From Streptomyces sp. KL109B (GTDB lineage: Bacteria; Actinomycetota; Actinomycetes; Streptomycetales; Streptomycetaceae), in contig NZ_JASERL010000004.1 of the NCBI RefSeq assembly GCF_030766935.1, positions 649,039 through 713,038 on the forward strand: a DNA stretch of 64,000 nt. The letters run 5' to 3'. Below are positions 16,433 through 24,129 of the stretch, piece by piece; position 1 is the stretch's first letter; each line of letters begins with the position of its first letter. Under the pieces are notes generated by a model. It saw only the letters and a program-made list of their open reading frames with translations. It did not search any database and was not told the DNA's origin. The position numbers and the translations under genes are program-made.

Positions 16433-17851
16433 ATGACCACTGCCGCCGGCGGCGGCTCCCCGGCCTCCGGGGCGCCCGCCGCACCGTCCGCCGCGCCGCC
16501 CCCACGGGGCCGCAAGAGCGTCACCGGCACCCGCAAGTCCATCGCCGCGCTCTTCCTGCTGCCCGCGCTTGTCCTGCTCGGCGCGCTGGTCGTCTACCCG
16601 ATCGGGTACTCGGTCGTACGCAGCTTCTTCAACGCGTCGGGCGGCTCGTTCATCGGCCTCGACAACTACGAGACGCTGTTCACGCGCGAGGACACCAAGG
16701 CCGCGATCAACAACAACATCTGGTGGGTGGTGCTCGCGCCCGCGGTCGCCACGGCGCTCGGCCTGATCTTCGCCGTGCTCACCGAGCGGATCCGCTGGGC
16801 CACCGCGTTCAAGCTGGTGGTCTTCATGCCGATGGCCATCTCGATGCTGGCCGCGGGCATCATCTTCCGGCTCGTGTACGACCAGGATCCGGAGAAGGGC
16901 GCGGCGAACGCGGTGGTGGTGTCGGTGCACGACACGTTCGCCGAGTCCTCCGCGTTCCCGAAGGCGCATCCGCGCGGGCCGGACACGCTCACCGGGAAGA
17001 GCGGCGGCCCGTTCCTCACGAAGGCCCCGGTGCGGGCCGGAACTCCCGTGCTGCTGCCGCTGGTTGGCGTGGCCGCCGACCAGATGCCCAAGGACGCCAA
17101 GCCCGCGAAGCAGCCCGCGACCGGCAAGGCGGGAGGGGTCACCGGCACCGTCTGGCAGGACTTCACCCTCGGCAAGGGCGCGGGCGCCCGCGACAAGATC
17201 GACGGGACCGAGGTCGGCTACCCCGGCATGCGCGTCGAGGCCGTCAAGAACGGCAAGGTGGTCGCGGAGACGACGGCCGCCCCCGACGGCACCTTCGCCC
17301 TCCCCGCCGCGGCCGACGGCGCCCAACTCCGGCTCCCCGCAGCCAACTTCAAGGAGCCGTACAACGGCGTCGACTGGCTCGGCGACAAGAAGTTCTTCAC
17401 GGTCCACCTCGGCGGATTCGACCTCTACCTCAACATCGTGACGACCTCGATCATGCTCGCGTACGTATGGATGTGGGCCGGGTTCGCGATGGTGCTGATC
17501 GGGGCGGGGCTCGCGGGCATCCCGCGTGAGCTGCTCGAAGCGGCGCGGGTCGACGGGGCAAGCGAGTGGCAGGTGTTCCGGCGGGTCACGGTGCCGCTGC
17601 TCGCGCCGGTGCTCGCGGTCGTCCTCGTCACGCTGATGATCAACGTACTCAAGATCTTCGACCTGATCTTCATCATCGCGCCGGGGGCCACCCAGGACGA
17701 CGCCAACGTCCTCGCCCTGCAGCTGTACCGCTCGGCGTTCAGCGAGGACAACGAGGGCCTGGCCAGCGCGATCGCGGTGCTGCTCCTGCTGCTGGTGATC
17801 CCCGTGATGTGGTTCAACATGCGGCGGCTGCGGCGGGAGGTGCGGCGATGA
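16433..17851 (+). CDS. Sugar ABC transporter permease (MalF type) with extracytoplasmic insertion
   Basis: A 472-residue permease, about 160 longer than usual. TM1 is at about 39-66, TM2 97-118 and TM3 126-148, ending at the conserved YDQDPEKGAAN. Residues about 160-325 are then inserted before TM4 (about 334-355). The insertion includes a segment like a carboxypeptidase-regulatory or Cna-B beta-sandwich (PGMRVEAVKNGKVVAETTAA, then DGTFALP). The cytoplasmic EAA loop (IPRELLEAARVDGASEW) and the last helices are intact. By MalF topology the insert faces outside, where the binding protein docks. The next permease gene overlaps by 4 nt (ATGA). Confidence 0.92.
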   Translation: MTTAAGGGSPASGAPAAPSAAPPPRGRKSVTGTRKSIAALFLLPALVLLGALVVYPIGYSVVRSFFNASGGSFIGLDNYETLFTREDTKAAINNNIWWVVLAPAVATALGLIFAVLTERIRWATAFKLVVFMPMAISMLAAGIIFRLVYDQDPEKGAANAVVVSVHDTFAESSAFPKAHPRGPDTLTGKSGGPFLTKAPVRAGTPVLLPLVGVAADQMPKDAKPAKQPATGKAGGVTGTVWQDFTLGKGAGARDKIDGTEVGYPGMRVEAVKNGKVVAETTAAPDGTFALPAAADGAQLRLPAANFKEPYNGVDWLGDKKFFTVHLGGFDLYLNIVTTSIMLAYVWMWAGFAMVLIGAGLAGIPRELLEAARVDGASEWQVFRRVTVPLLAPVLAVVLVTLMINVLKIFDLIFIIAPGATQDDANVLALQLYRSAFSEDNEGLASAIAVLLLLLVIPVMWFNMRRLRREVRR

Positions 17852-18729
17852 GCACCATCGACGAGACGGTGAAGGCCCCGCGTTCTCTCGTGGGCCGGAT
17901 CGGCGACAGACTCAGTGGCGGCTTCATCCAGTTCGTGCTGCTGCTGGTGGGCGCGCTGTGGCTGGTGCCGACGATCGGCCTGCTGTTCTCCTCCCTCCGC
18001 TCCCCGGAGGACATGGCGGACAGCGGCTGGTGGACGGTGTTCAGCAAGCCCGCGCAGCTGACCTTCGAGAGCTACAGCAGCCTCCTTGAGAACTCCGACA
18101 TCACACGGTCCCTGGTCAACACGGCGCTGATCACGGTGCCCGCGACGCTGCTGGTCATCGTGATCGGCTCGCTGGCCGGGTACGCGTTCGCGTGGATGGA
18201 GTTCCCGGGCCGCGACTGGTGGTTCCTGATCGTGGTGGGCCTGCTGGTCGTCCCCGTACAGGTGGCGCTCGTGCCGATCGCGCGGCTCTTCGGCGACCTC
18301 GGGATCTTCGGTTCGATCCTCGGCGTGATCCTGTTCCACGTCGGGTTCGGGCTGCCGTTCGCGGTGTTCCTGCTGCGGAACTTCTTCGCGGAGATCCCGC
18401 GCGAACTCCTGGAGGCGGCCCGCCTGGACGGCTCGGGCGAACTCCGCCTGTTCCTAAGGGTGGTGATGCCGCTCGGCGCTCCCGCGATCGCCTCGCTCGG
18501 CATCTTCCAGTTCCTGTGGGTGTGGAACGACATGCTGGTCGCGCTGATCTTCACGGACACCGACAGCCAGCCGATCACGGTCGCGCTGCAGACCCAGGTG
18601 CGGCAGTTCGGCAACAACGTCGACGTACTCGGGCCCGGCGCGTTCATCTCGATGGTGATCCCGCTGGCCGTGTTCTTCGCGTTCCAGCGGCAGTTCGTGT
18701 CCGGCGTGATGGCGGGCGCCGTCAAGTAA
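17848..18729 (+). CDS. Sugar ABC transporter permease (MalG type)
   Basis: The second permease of the importer: 293 residues with six predicted membrane helices and the EAA loop IPRELLEAARLDGSGELRLF. Its ATG overlaps the stop of the first permease (ATGA), showing translational coupling. The C-terminus ends VSGVMAGAVK, typical for CUT1 family MalG proteins. A terminator follows at 18740, so the operon is binding protein plus two permeases. Confidence 0.94.
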   Translation: MSTIDETVKAPRSLVGRIGDRLSGGFIQFVLLLVGALWLVPTIGLLFSSLRSPEDMADSGWWTVFSKPAQLTFESYSSLLENSDITRSLVNTALITVPATLLVIVIGSLAGYAFAWMEFPGRDWWFLIVVGLLVVPVQVALVPIARLFGDLGIFGSILGVILFHVGFGLPFAVFLLRNFFAEIPRELLEAARLDGSGELRLFLRVVMPLGAPAIASLGIFQFLWVWNDMLVALIFTDTDSQPITVALQTQVRQFGNNVDVLGPGAFISMVIPLAVFFAFQRQFVSGVMAGAVK

Positions 18730-18739
18730 CGAGGGAGAG

Positions 18740-18771
18740 CGGGGGGAGTTCCCGCCCGGGGAATTCCCCCG
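18740..18771 (+). terminator. Terminator of the sugar ABC operon
   Basis: A 15-bp stem with one G-U (cggggggagttcccg against cggggaattcccccg) lies 11 nt after the second permease stop. Confidence 0.75.
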
Positions 18772-18852
18772 TATGCCGCACGGGACGTGACGTGACCTGC
18801 GCGTCGGCCGTTTCCGGGCAGGATGCCCGCGCCGACTCATGGATGTGTCACG

Positions 18853-20973
18853 TTGCCCCGGTTCAGTGTCATCGTGCCCGTGTACAAAGTGCGGGCGTAC
18901 CTGCACTCCTGTCTCTCCTCCGTCCTCGACCAGTCGTACGCCGACCTGGAGCTGATCGCGGTCGACGACTGCTCGCCGGACGGCGGCGGGGAGATCGTCG
19001 AGGAGTTCGCGGCGCGCGACCCCCGGGTGCGCGCGCTGCGCCTCGCCGAGAACGCGGGTCCGGGCCGCGCCCGCGACGCGGGCCTGAAGCGCGCCCGCGG
19101 CACGTACGTCCTGTTCCTCGACGGCGACGACACCCTCGCCCCTGGCGCGCTGCGCGCGATCGCGGACCGCCTCGCGGACACGGGCTCGCCGGACGTTCTG
19201 GTGTACGACCATGTACGCACTTTCTGGGACGGCCGCGAGATCTCCGAACAGCCGCCGCGACTGCTCACCGAGGAAGGCCCCCAGCCCTTCCAACTCGCCG
19301 ACAGGGACGCCCTGTTGGAACTCCCGGCGCACGTCTGGAACAAGGCGTACAACCGGGATTTCATCGAGCGGGAAGGCTTCTCGTTCCCTCCCGGCCACCC
19401 CGGGGACATTCCGTGGACCTACCCAGTCCTGATGGCCTCCTCGACCATCGCGACCCTCGACCGGGTCTGCGTCCACCACCGGCACCGCCGCCACCGCCCC
19501 GGCCCCCACACCGACCTCGACCCGTACGACCGCGTCTTCGAATTCCTCGACCAGCACCCTGACCTGGACGACGTGTGGCGCCCGACGATCCTGCGGCGGG
19601 CGGCCGAAGCCCGCACGGAGCGCAGGCGCCGCACGAACCGCACGCACCGCGCGCTGCGGGCGGCCAAGCGCGCCACGGCCCGCCTCTCCCGGTACGCCAC
19701 CGGCTCCCGCCGCGCCCTTCGCGCCGCCCTGCTCCGGCTCCACTACCGGGTCCAACTCCGGCTCCCCGTACGGCGGAACGAGGCGGTCTTCGCCCGCAGC
19801 CCGGGGCGCGGTCACGGCGGCGACCCGGGCGCGCTCGAAGCGGCGTTCCGCACCTACGCGCCGCGCGTGCGCACCTCGTGGATCGCCCGGCCCGAGCACC
19901 GGCACACGGTCCCCGAGCAGACCCGCACCCTCGCCCCCGGCACGGCCGCGTACTGGACGGCTCTCGCCCGCTCCAAGTACCTGGTCACCGAGGCCGACTT
20001 CGGCCACCGCCTGGTCAAGCGCCCCGGCCAGATCCTGATCCGCACCCAGCACGGCACCCCGCTGAAGAAGACGGGCCTCGACCTCCAGGACCACCCGGCG
20101 GCGTCCCACGGCACGGACTTCGCGGCGCTCCTGCGCTCCGCCGACACCTGGGACCACGTCCTGTCCGCCAACCGCCACTCCACCCTCGTGTGGGAGTACG
20201 CGTTCCCCGCCGCGTACGAGACGCTGGAGTACGGCAGCCCCGCCAACGACCGCCTGCACAAGGTGAGTTCGGAGGACGTCGCCCGGGCCCGCGACTGCCT
20301 CGGCGTCCCCCGGGACGCGCTCGCGATCCTCTACGCGCCCACCCACCGCGACTACCGGTCCCGGCAGCGCGTCACCCTCGACCTCGACCGGGTGCTGCGG
20401 CTGCTCGGCCCCGGCTTCGTGGTCCTCACCCGCGCCCCCTTCACGTACGACGAGCCGCCGGCCCCCGAGACGGCGGCGCGCCTGATCGACGTATCGGAGC
20501 ACCCGGACGTCGGGACGCTGTGTCTGGCGGCGGACGCGCTGGTCACGGACTACTCCTCGCTGATGTTCGACTACGCGTGCCTCGACCGGCCCATCGTGAT
20601 CCACGCCGACGACTGGGAGGCGTACGAGGCCGCCCGCGGCACGTACTTCGACCTGCGCTCCTTCCCGCCCGGCGCCGTCGCGCGCTCCGCCGACGAGCTG
20701 ATCGACATCTTCGCGACCGGACACTGGCGCGGCTCGCGCTCGGCGCAGCTGCGGTCCGCGTTCCGGGCGCGGTTCTGCCCGTACGACGACGGGCGCGCGG
20801 CCGAGCGCGTCGTCCGCCGCGTCGTGCTCGGCGAACAGCCCCACACCCTCCCCCAACCACCCCGATCCACAACGGAGTTGACATGCCCCACGAGCTTCCC
20901 CGCCCCGCCGCACTCGACGACGTCAAAGGCTGGTTCCACAACATCGACCAGGTGCTCTTCGACTGGTTCCTGA
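18853..20973 (+). CDS. GT2 glycosyltransferase fused to CDP-glycerol glycerophosphotransferase (TagF-like)
   Basis: About 706 residues in two parts. The N-terminal domain (about 1-220) is a GT2 glycosyltransferase: RFSVIVPVYKV, VDDCSPDGG and the DxD-type DGDD. After a basic Arg-rich linker, the C-terminal domain (about 330-680) matches CDP-glycerol:polyol glycerophosphotransferases: RTQHGTPLKKTG, LYAPTHRDY and LVTDYSSLMFDYA. It probably extends or decorates a teichoic-acid-like wall polymer. The start is uncertain: TTG at 18853 gives LPRFSVIVP, the usual family start, while an ATG lies at 18823. Its 3' end overlaps the next gene by 91 nt. Confidence 0.88.
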   Translation: MPRFSVIVPVYKVRAYLHSCLSSVLDQSYADLELIAVDDCSPDGGGEIVEEFAARDPRVRALRLAENAGPGRARDAGLKRARGTYVLFLDGDDTLAPGALRAIADRLADTGSPDVLVYDHVRTFWDGREISEQPPRLLTEEGPQPFQLADRDALLELPAHVWNKAYNRDFIEREGFSFPPGHPGDIPWTYPVLMASSTIATLDRVCVHHRHRRHRPGPHTDLDPYDRVFEFLDQHPDLDDVWRPTILRRAAEARTERRRRTNRTHRALRAAKRATARLSRYATGSRRALRAALLRLHYRVQLRLPVRRNEAVFARSPGRGHGGDPGALEAAFRTYAPRVRTSWIARPEHRHTVPEQTRTLAPGTAAYWTALARSKYLVTEADFGHRLVKRPGQILIRTQHGTPLKKTGLDLQDHPAASHGTDFAALLRSADTWDHVLSANRHSTLVWEYAFPAAYETLEYGSPANDRLHKVSSEDVARARDCLGVPRDALAILYAPTHRDYRSRQRVTLDLDRVLRLLGPGFVVLTRAPFTYDEPPAPETAARLIDVSEHPDVGTLCLAADALVTDYSSLMFDYACLDRPIVIHADDWEAYEAARGTYFDLRSFPPGAVARSADELIDIFATGHWRGSRSAQLRSAFRARFCPYDDGRAAERVVRRVVLGEQPHTLPQPPRSTTELTCPTSFPAPPHSTTSKAGSTTSTRCSSTGS

Positions 20974-21710
20974 ACCGGCAGCGCACGCTCGGCCAGCACG
21001 GGGATCTCCTCGAACTCGGCGTCTACCTGGGCAAGAGCGCCATCTTCATGGGCCAGTACCTGGACGAGAAGGAGAGCTTCACGGTCTGCGACCTGTTCGA
21101 CTCGCCCGCCGACGACGCGGCGAACGACAAGGAGATGAACAAGTCGTACAGCACCCTCACGCGCACCGCCTTCGAGGCCAACTACCGCGCGTTCCATGAC
21201 GAGTTGCCGAAGGTGGTGCAGGGTCCTTCCCATGTGATCACGTCCCTGGTCGCCCCCGGGAGCTGCCGCTTCGTGCACGTCGACGCCTCGCATCTGTACG
21301 AGCACGTGCACGGCGACATCGCGGCGGCCAAGGAGCTGCTCGGCGAGGACGGCATCGTCGTCCTCGACGACTTCCGCGCCGAGCACTGCCCCGGAGTCGC
21401 CGCCGCGACGTGGGGCGCCGTCGCGACGACCGGCCTCAAGCCGCTGTGCATCACGGCGACGAAGTTCTACGGGACGTGGGGCTCGTTCGAGCCGGTGCGC
21501 GGCGAGCTCGGCGAGATGCTGGCGGGGCGCCGCGACTTCTGGCACGGCGCGGAGGAGGTCGCCGGGCACTCGATGATCCGCATCGACGGCCGCAAGGCGA
21601 AGCGCCCGGCCCAGCCGGTCTCGCGCCACGCGTCGGAGGAGTCCGGGCCCGCCGTGCCCTCGCAGACCTCACGCCCGAAGAGCCGACTGCGCTCCCTGCT
21701 CGGCCGCTGA
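20883..21710 (+). CDS. Class I SAM-dependent methyltransferase
   Basis: A 275-residue protein with a Rossmann motif LLELGVYLGKSAIFM at about residue 41 and an acidic HVDASHLYEHV downstream, resembling the Methyltransf_24 group found beside glycosyltransferase genes. A good Shine-Dalgarno (GGAG) precedes the ATG at 20883, inside the 3' end of the previous gene, so the two are probably translationally linked. Substrate is unknown; a modified wall-polymer sugar or precursor is one possibility. Confidence 0.85.
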   Translation: MPHELPRPAALDDVKGWFHNIDQVLFDWFLNRQRTLGQHGDLLELGVYLGKSAIFMGQYLDEKESFTVCDLFDSPADDAANDKEMNKSYSTLTRTAFEANYRAFHDELPKVVQGPSHVITSLVAPGSCRFVHVDASHLYEHVHGDIAAAKELLGEDGIVVLDDFRAEHCPGVAAATWGAVATTGLKPLCITATKFYGTWGSFEPVRGELGEMLAGRRDFWHGAEEVAGHSMIRIDGRKAKRPAQPVSRHASEESGPAVPSQTSRPKSRLRSLLGR

Positions 21711-21799
21711 CCCCCGATCCCCGACCCCGGCGGCCCGCGCTCACCCGTCCGGCCCATGAAAAGGCGGGGCGGGTCGCCGCGACGGGGCACACAGTACGA

Positions 21800-23122
21800 A
21801 TGCCGTACACGACGACGACCACCGCACTCGCCCGGTCAGCGGCGCGCGGCGCGACGGCCCTGCGCGGCGGCCGCTTCTGGCGCCCGAGCCCGTTCTTCGT
21901 CTTCGGCGGCCTGTGCTGGCTGCTCCTGACGCTCGCGTACTGGTGGGTGCCGATGGCCTACGACTACGGGCTGCACGCGGCGGTGATCGAACGCCTCAAG
22001 GCGAGCCCGCTGCACCCCCGCCACCCGCTGGTCGACCTGCCGGGCACCGGCGTCCCGTACGTCTCCTCCCCGTACGCGATCGCCGAGGGCCTCTTCGCGC
22101 GGGCGACGGGCCTGACGGGCTGGGAGGTCATGAAGCTGGCGGGCCCCTTCAACCTCGCGGTCCTCCTGACGGGCCTGAACCGCTTCGTGCGCACCCTGAC
22201 ACCCCGCCAATGGGCCCCGGTTCTGGCCCTGTTGACGGTGCCACTGCTCTACGGAACACACACGGACTGGCGCACCGAACCACTCGCCCCGCGCTCCCTC
22301 ACGATCGACCTCGGCTACCCGTCGACGTTCGCGATCGGGCTCGCGCTGTGGGTGTGGGCGTGGGCCTCGCGGCTGCGGCGGGAGGAGGCGCGGTGGGCCG
22401 TGGCGGGGCTGGTGGCGGTGGGCCTGGTGTGGCTGTGGCCGGACACCGGCCCGGCGTCGCCGCACTGGCCCTGGCTCGCACTCCTCGGCGCCCCGGCCCT
22501 GTGGCTCCGCTTCCGACGCGACGCCCGGGACCCACTGGTCCTGCTGTGCGCGGCGGGCGTGTTGAGCCTCGGCTATGCGGCCCTGGTGACCCCGTCCACG
22601 TACGGCGCGGCGCTGATCCTCACCACGCTCCCGCTCCAGTGCGCGCTCGCGATCGCGCTCGCGGCGCCCCGCCCGTGGACCGGGCAGCGCCGCGCCCTCG
22701 CGGCCCTCACGGCGGCGGGCGCGGCGCTCGGCCTCGCCGGCACGGCCCTCGACCCGCCGCCGTCCTGGCCGACGTACACCTGGGCGGCGCGGCACGTCCC
22801 GCCCGGCGACGTGGTCCTGACCGACGGCTACCGCCCGACCCGCTCCCTGCCGGGCCACGGCGCGCACCTGGTGGCCCCCGCACGCCCCGACGCGGTCGTC
22901 GACAAGGCGGCCTGGGAGCGGCGCCGCTCGGCGGTCCACGCCTACCTCTCCCCCACCGCCACCCGCGCCGAACGCCAGGCGATCGCCGACCGCTACGACG
23001 TGCGCTGGCTGCTCCTGAACCGCGGCGAACGCCTGCCACCGGAGGCGGTGCTCGTGGCGTGGAGCCCGCGTACGGGCGAGGCGCTCGCCCGGGTCAACGG
23101 AGGTTCACCGAGGGAGAGTTGA
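21800..23122 (+). CDS. Polytopic membrane protein, possibly GT-C-like glycosyltransferase
   Basis: A 440-residue protein with about eight to ten hydrophobic segments, followed by a soluble C-terminal part (about 325-440). After the first helix it has VPMAYDYGLHAAVIERL, an acidic motif in the position where GT-C enzymes carry their catalytic residue. The position after the GT2/TagF and methyltransferase genes suggests a role in polymer assembly. I cannot assign a named family. The ATG at 21800 has only a weak Shine-Dalgarno. Confidence 0.75.
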   Translation: MPYTTTTTALARSAARGATALRGGRFWRPSPFFVFGGLCWLLLTLAYWWVPMAYDYGLHAAVIERLKASPLHPRHPLVDLPGTGVPYVSSPYAIAEGLFARATGLTGWEVMKLAGPFNLAVLLTGLNRFVRTLTPRQWAPVLALLTVPLLYGTHTDWRTEPLAPRSLTIDLGYPSTFAIGLALWVWAWASRLRREEARWAVAGLVAVGLVWLWPDTGPASPHWPWLALLGAPALWLRFRRDARDPLVLLCAAGVLSLGYAALVTPSTYGAALILTTLPLQCALAIALAAPRPWTGQRRALAALTAAGAALGLAGTALDPPPSWPTYTWAARHVPPGDVVLTDGYRPTRSLPGHGAHLVAPARPDAVVDKAAWERRRSAVHAYLSPTATRAERQAIADRYDVRWLLLNRGERLPPEAVLVAWSPRTGEALARVNGGSPRES

Positions 23123-23137
23123 GGGCGCCGGACGTGC

Positions 23138-23551
23138 CTACTCGACGACGAGCCGTACGTCGATGTTGCCGCGGGTCGCGTTCGAGTACGGGCACACCTG
23201 GTGCGCCTGCTCGACCAGCTTGCGGCCGGTCTCGGCGTCGACCGAGTCGGGCAGCTCGACGCGGAGCACGACGGCGAGCCCGAAGCCCTCGCCCTCCTTG
23301 CCGATGGAGACCTCGGCGGTGACGGCGGCGTCGGCGACGTCCACCTTCGCGCCCCGGCCGACGAGCCCGAGGGCGCTGCCGAAACAGGCGGCGTACCCGG
23401 CGGCGAAGAGCTGCTCCGGGTTGGAGCCCTCGCCGCTGCCGCCCATCGCGGTGGGCACGCCGAGCTGGAGGTCGATCACGCCGTCCGAGGAGACGGCACG
23501 CCCGTCACGGCCGTGGGTGGCGGTGGCGACGGCGGTGTAGATGGCGTCCAT
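23138..23551 (-). CDS. ohr: Organic hydroperoxide resistance protein Ohr
   Basis: A 137-residue OsmC/Ohr-family thiol peroxidase that reduces organic hydroperoxides. The two catalytic cysteines are C56 in GYAACFGSAL and C120 in HQVCPYSNATRGN. The chain starts MDAIYTAVATATHGRDG, as Ohr proteins do; the ATG at 23551 has AGGCAGG upstream. It diverges from the OhrR regulator gene, with the operator between them. Confidence 0.95.
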   Translation of the reverse strand: MDAIYTAVATATHGRDGRAVSSDGVIDLQLGVPTAMGGSGEGSNPEQLFAAGYAACFGSALGLVGRGAKVDVADAAVTAEVSIGKEGEGFGLAVVLRVELPDSVDAETGRKLVEQAHQVCPYSNATRGNIDVRLVVE

Positions 23552-23591
23552 GGGGGACCTGCCTCTCGGTTCCGGGAATCTGTCACGGACC

Positions 23592-23620
23592 AGTAGATCG
23601 CACAATTCAATTGTGCACAA
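23592..23620 (-). promoter_or_regulatory. ohr promoter with OhrR palindromic operator
   Basis: The minus strand has -35 TTGTGC (23620-23615), a 17-nt spacer and -10 TCTACT (23597-23592). The perfect palindrome gcacaattcaattgtgc (23600-23616) fills the spacer and touches the -35, and ttgtgcacaa (23611-23620) is a second overlapping palindrome. OhrR bound here would block ohr transcription until its cysteine is oxidised. The site also lies upstream of ohrR, allowing autoregulation. Confidence 0.85.
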
Positions 23621-23664
23621 CTTAATCTCGCGTCACTTAATGGCGCGGTCGCTACCCTGGGTCC

Positions 23665-24129
23665 ATGACCAGCTCAAGCCCCGACGAATACCTCCGGCTC
23701 GACCGCCAGATCTGCTTCTCGCTCAACGCGGCGTCGCGCGCCTTCGGCGGCGTCTACCGCACGCTGCTCAAGGATCTGGGCCTCACCTACCCCCAGTACC
23801 TGGTCATGCTGGTCCTCTGGGAGGCCGCCCCCGACGAGGGCCCGCTCCCGGTCAAGCGCCTCGGCGAACGCCTCCGCCTCGACTCCGGCACCCTCTCCCC
23901 ACTCCTCAAGCGCCTGGAGGCGAACGGCCTCGTACGCCGCGAACGCAGCGCCACGGACGAGCGCTCGGTGACCGTCGCGCTCACCGATTCCGGCGCCAGG
24001 CTGAGGGAGCCCGCCGCGACGGTCCCGCGCAGGATCGCCTCCGCGACGGGTCTCGACCTTCAGGAGATCGAGGACCTCCGCTCCCGCCTGGACCACCTGA
24101 CCCAGGCCCTGGACTCCGCCGAGCTCTGA
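23665..24129 (+). CDS. ohrR: MarR-family organic peroxide sensor OhrR
   Basis: A 154-residue winged-helix repressor. The redox-sensing cysteine is C17 in RLDRQICFSLNAA, and the recognition region is KRLGERLRLDSGTLSPLLKRL followed by the wing RRERSATDERSVTVAL. It should repress the divergent ohr gene through the palindrome at 23600-23616. The 3' end overlaps, on the opposite strand, the extended 3' end of the Thr/Ser exporter gene. Confidence 0.94.
   Translation: MTSSSPDEYLRLDRQICFSLNAASRAFGGVYRTLLKDLGLTYPQYLVMLVLWEAAPDEGPLPVKRLGERLRLDSGTLSPLLKRLEANGLVRRERSATDERSVTVALTDSGARLREPAATVPRRIASATGLDLQEIEDLRSRLDHLTQALDSAEL

Noticed and set aside
18853..23122. Secondary-metabolite gene cluster
   Set aside because: No PKS, NRPS, terpene or other scaffold enzyme; the genes fit wall-polymer synthesis.
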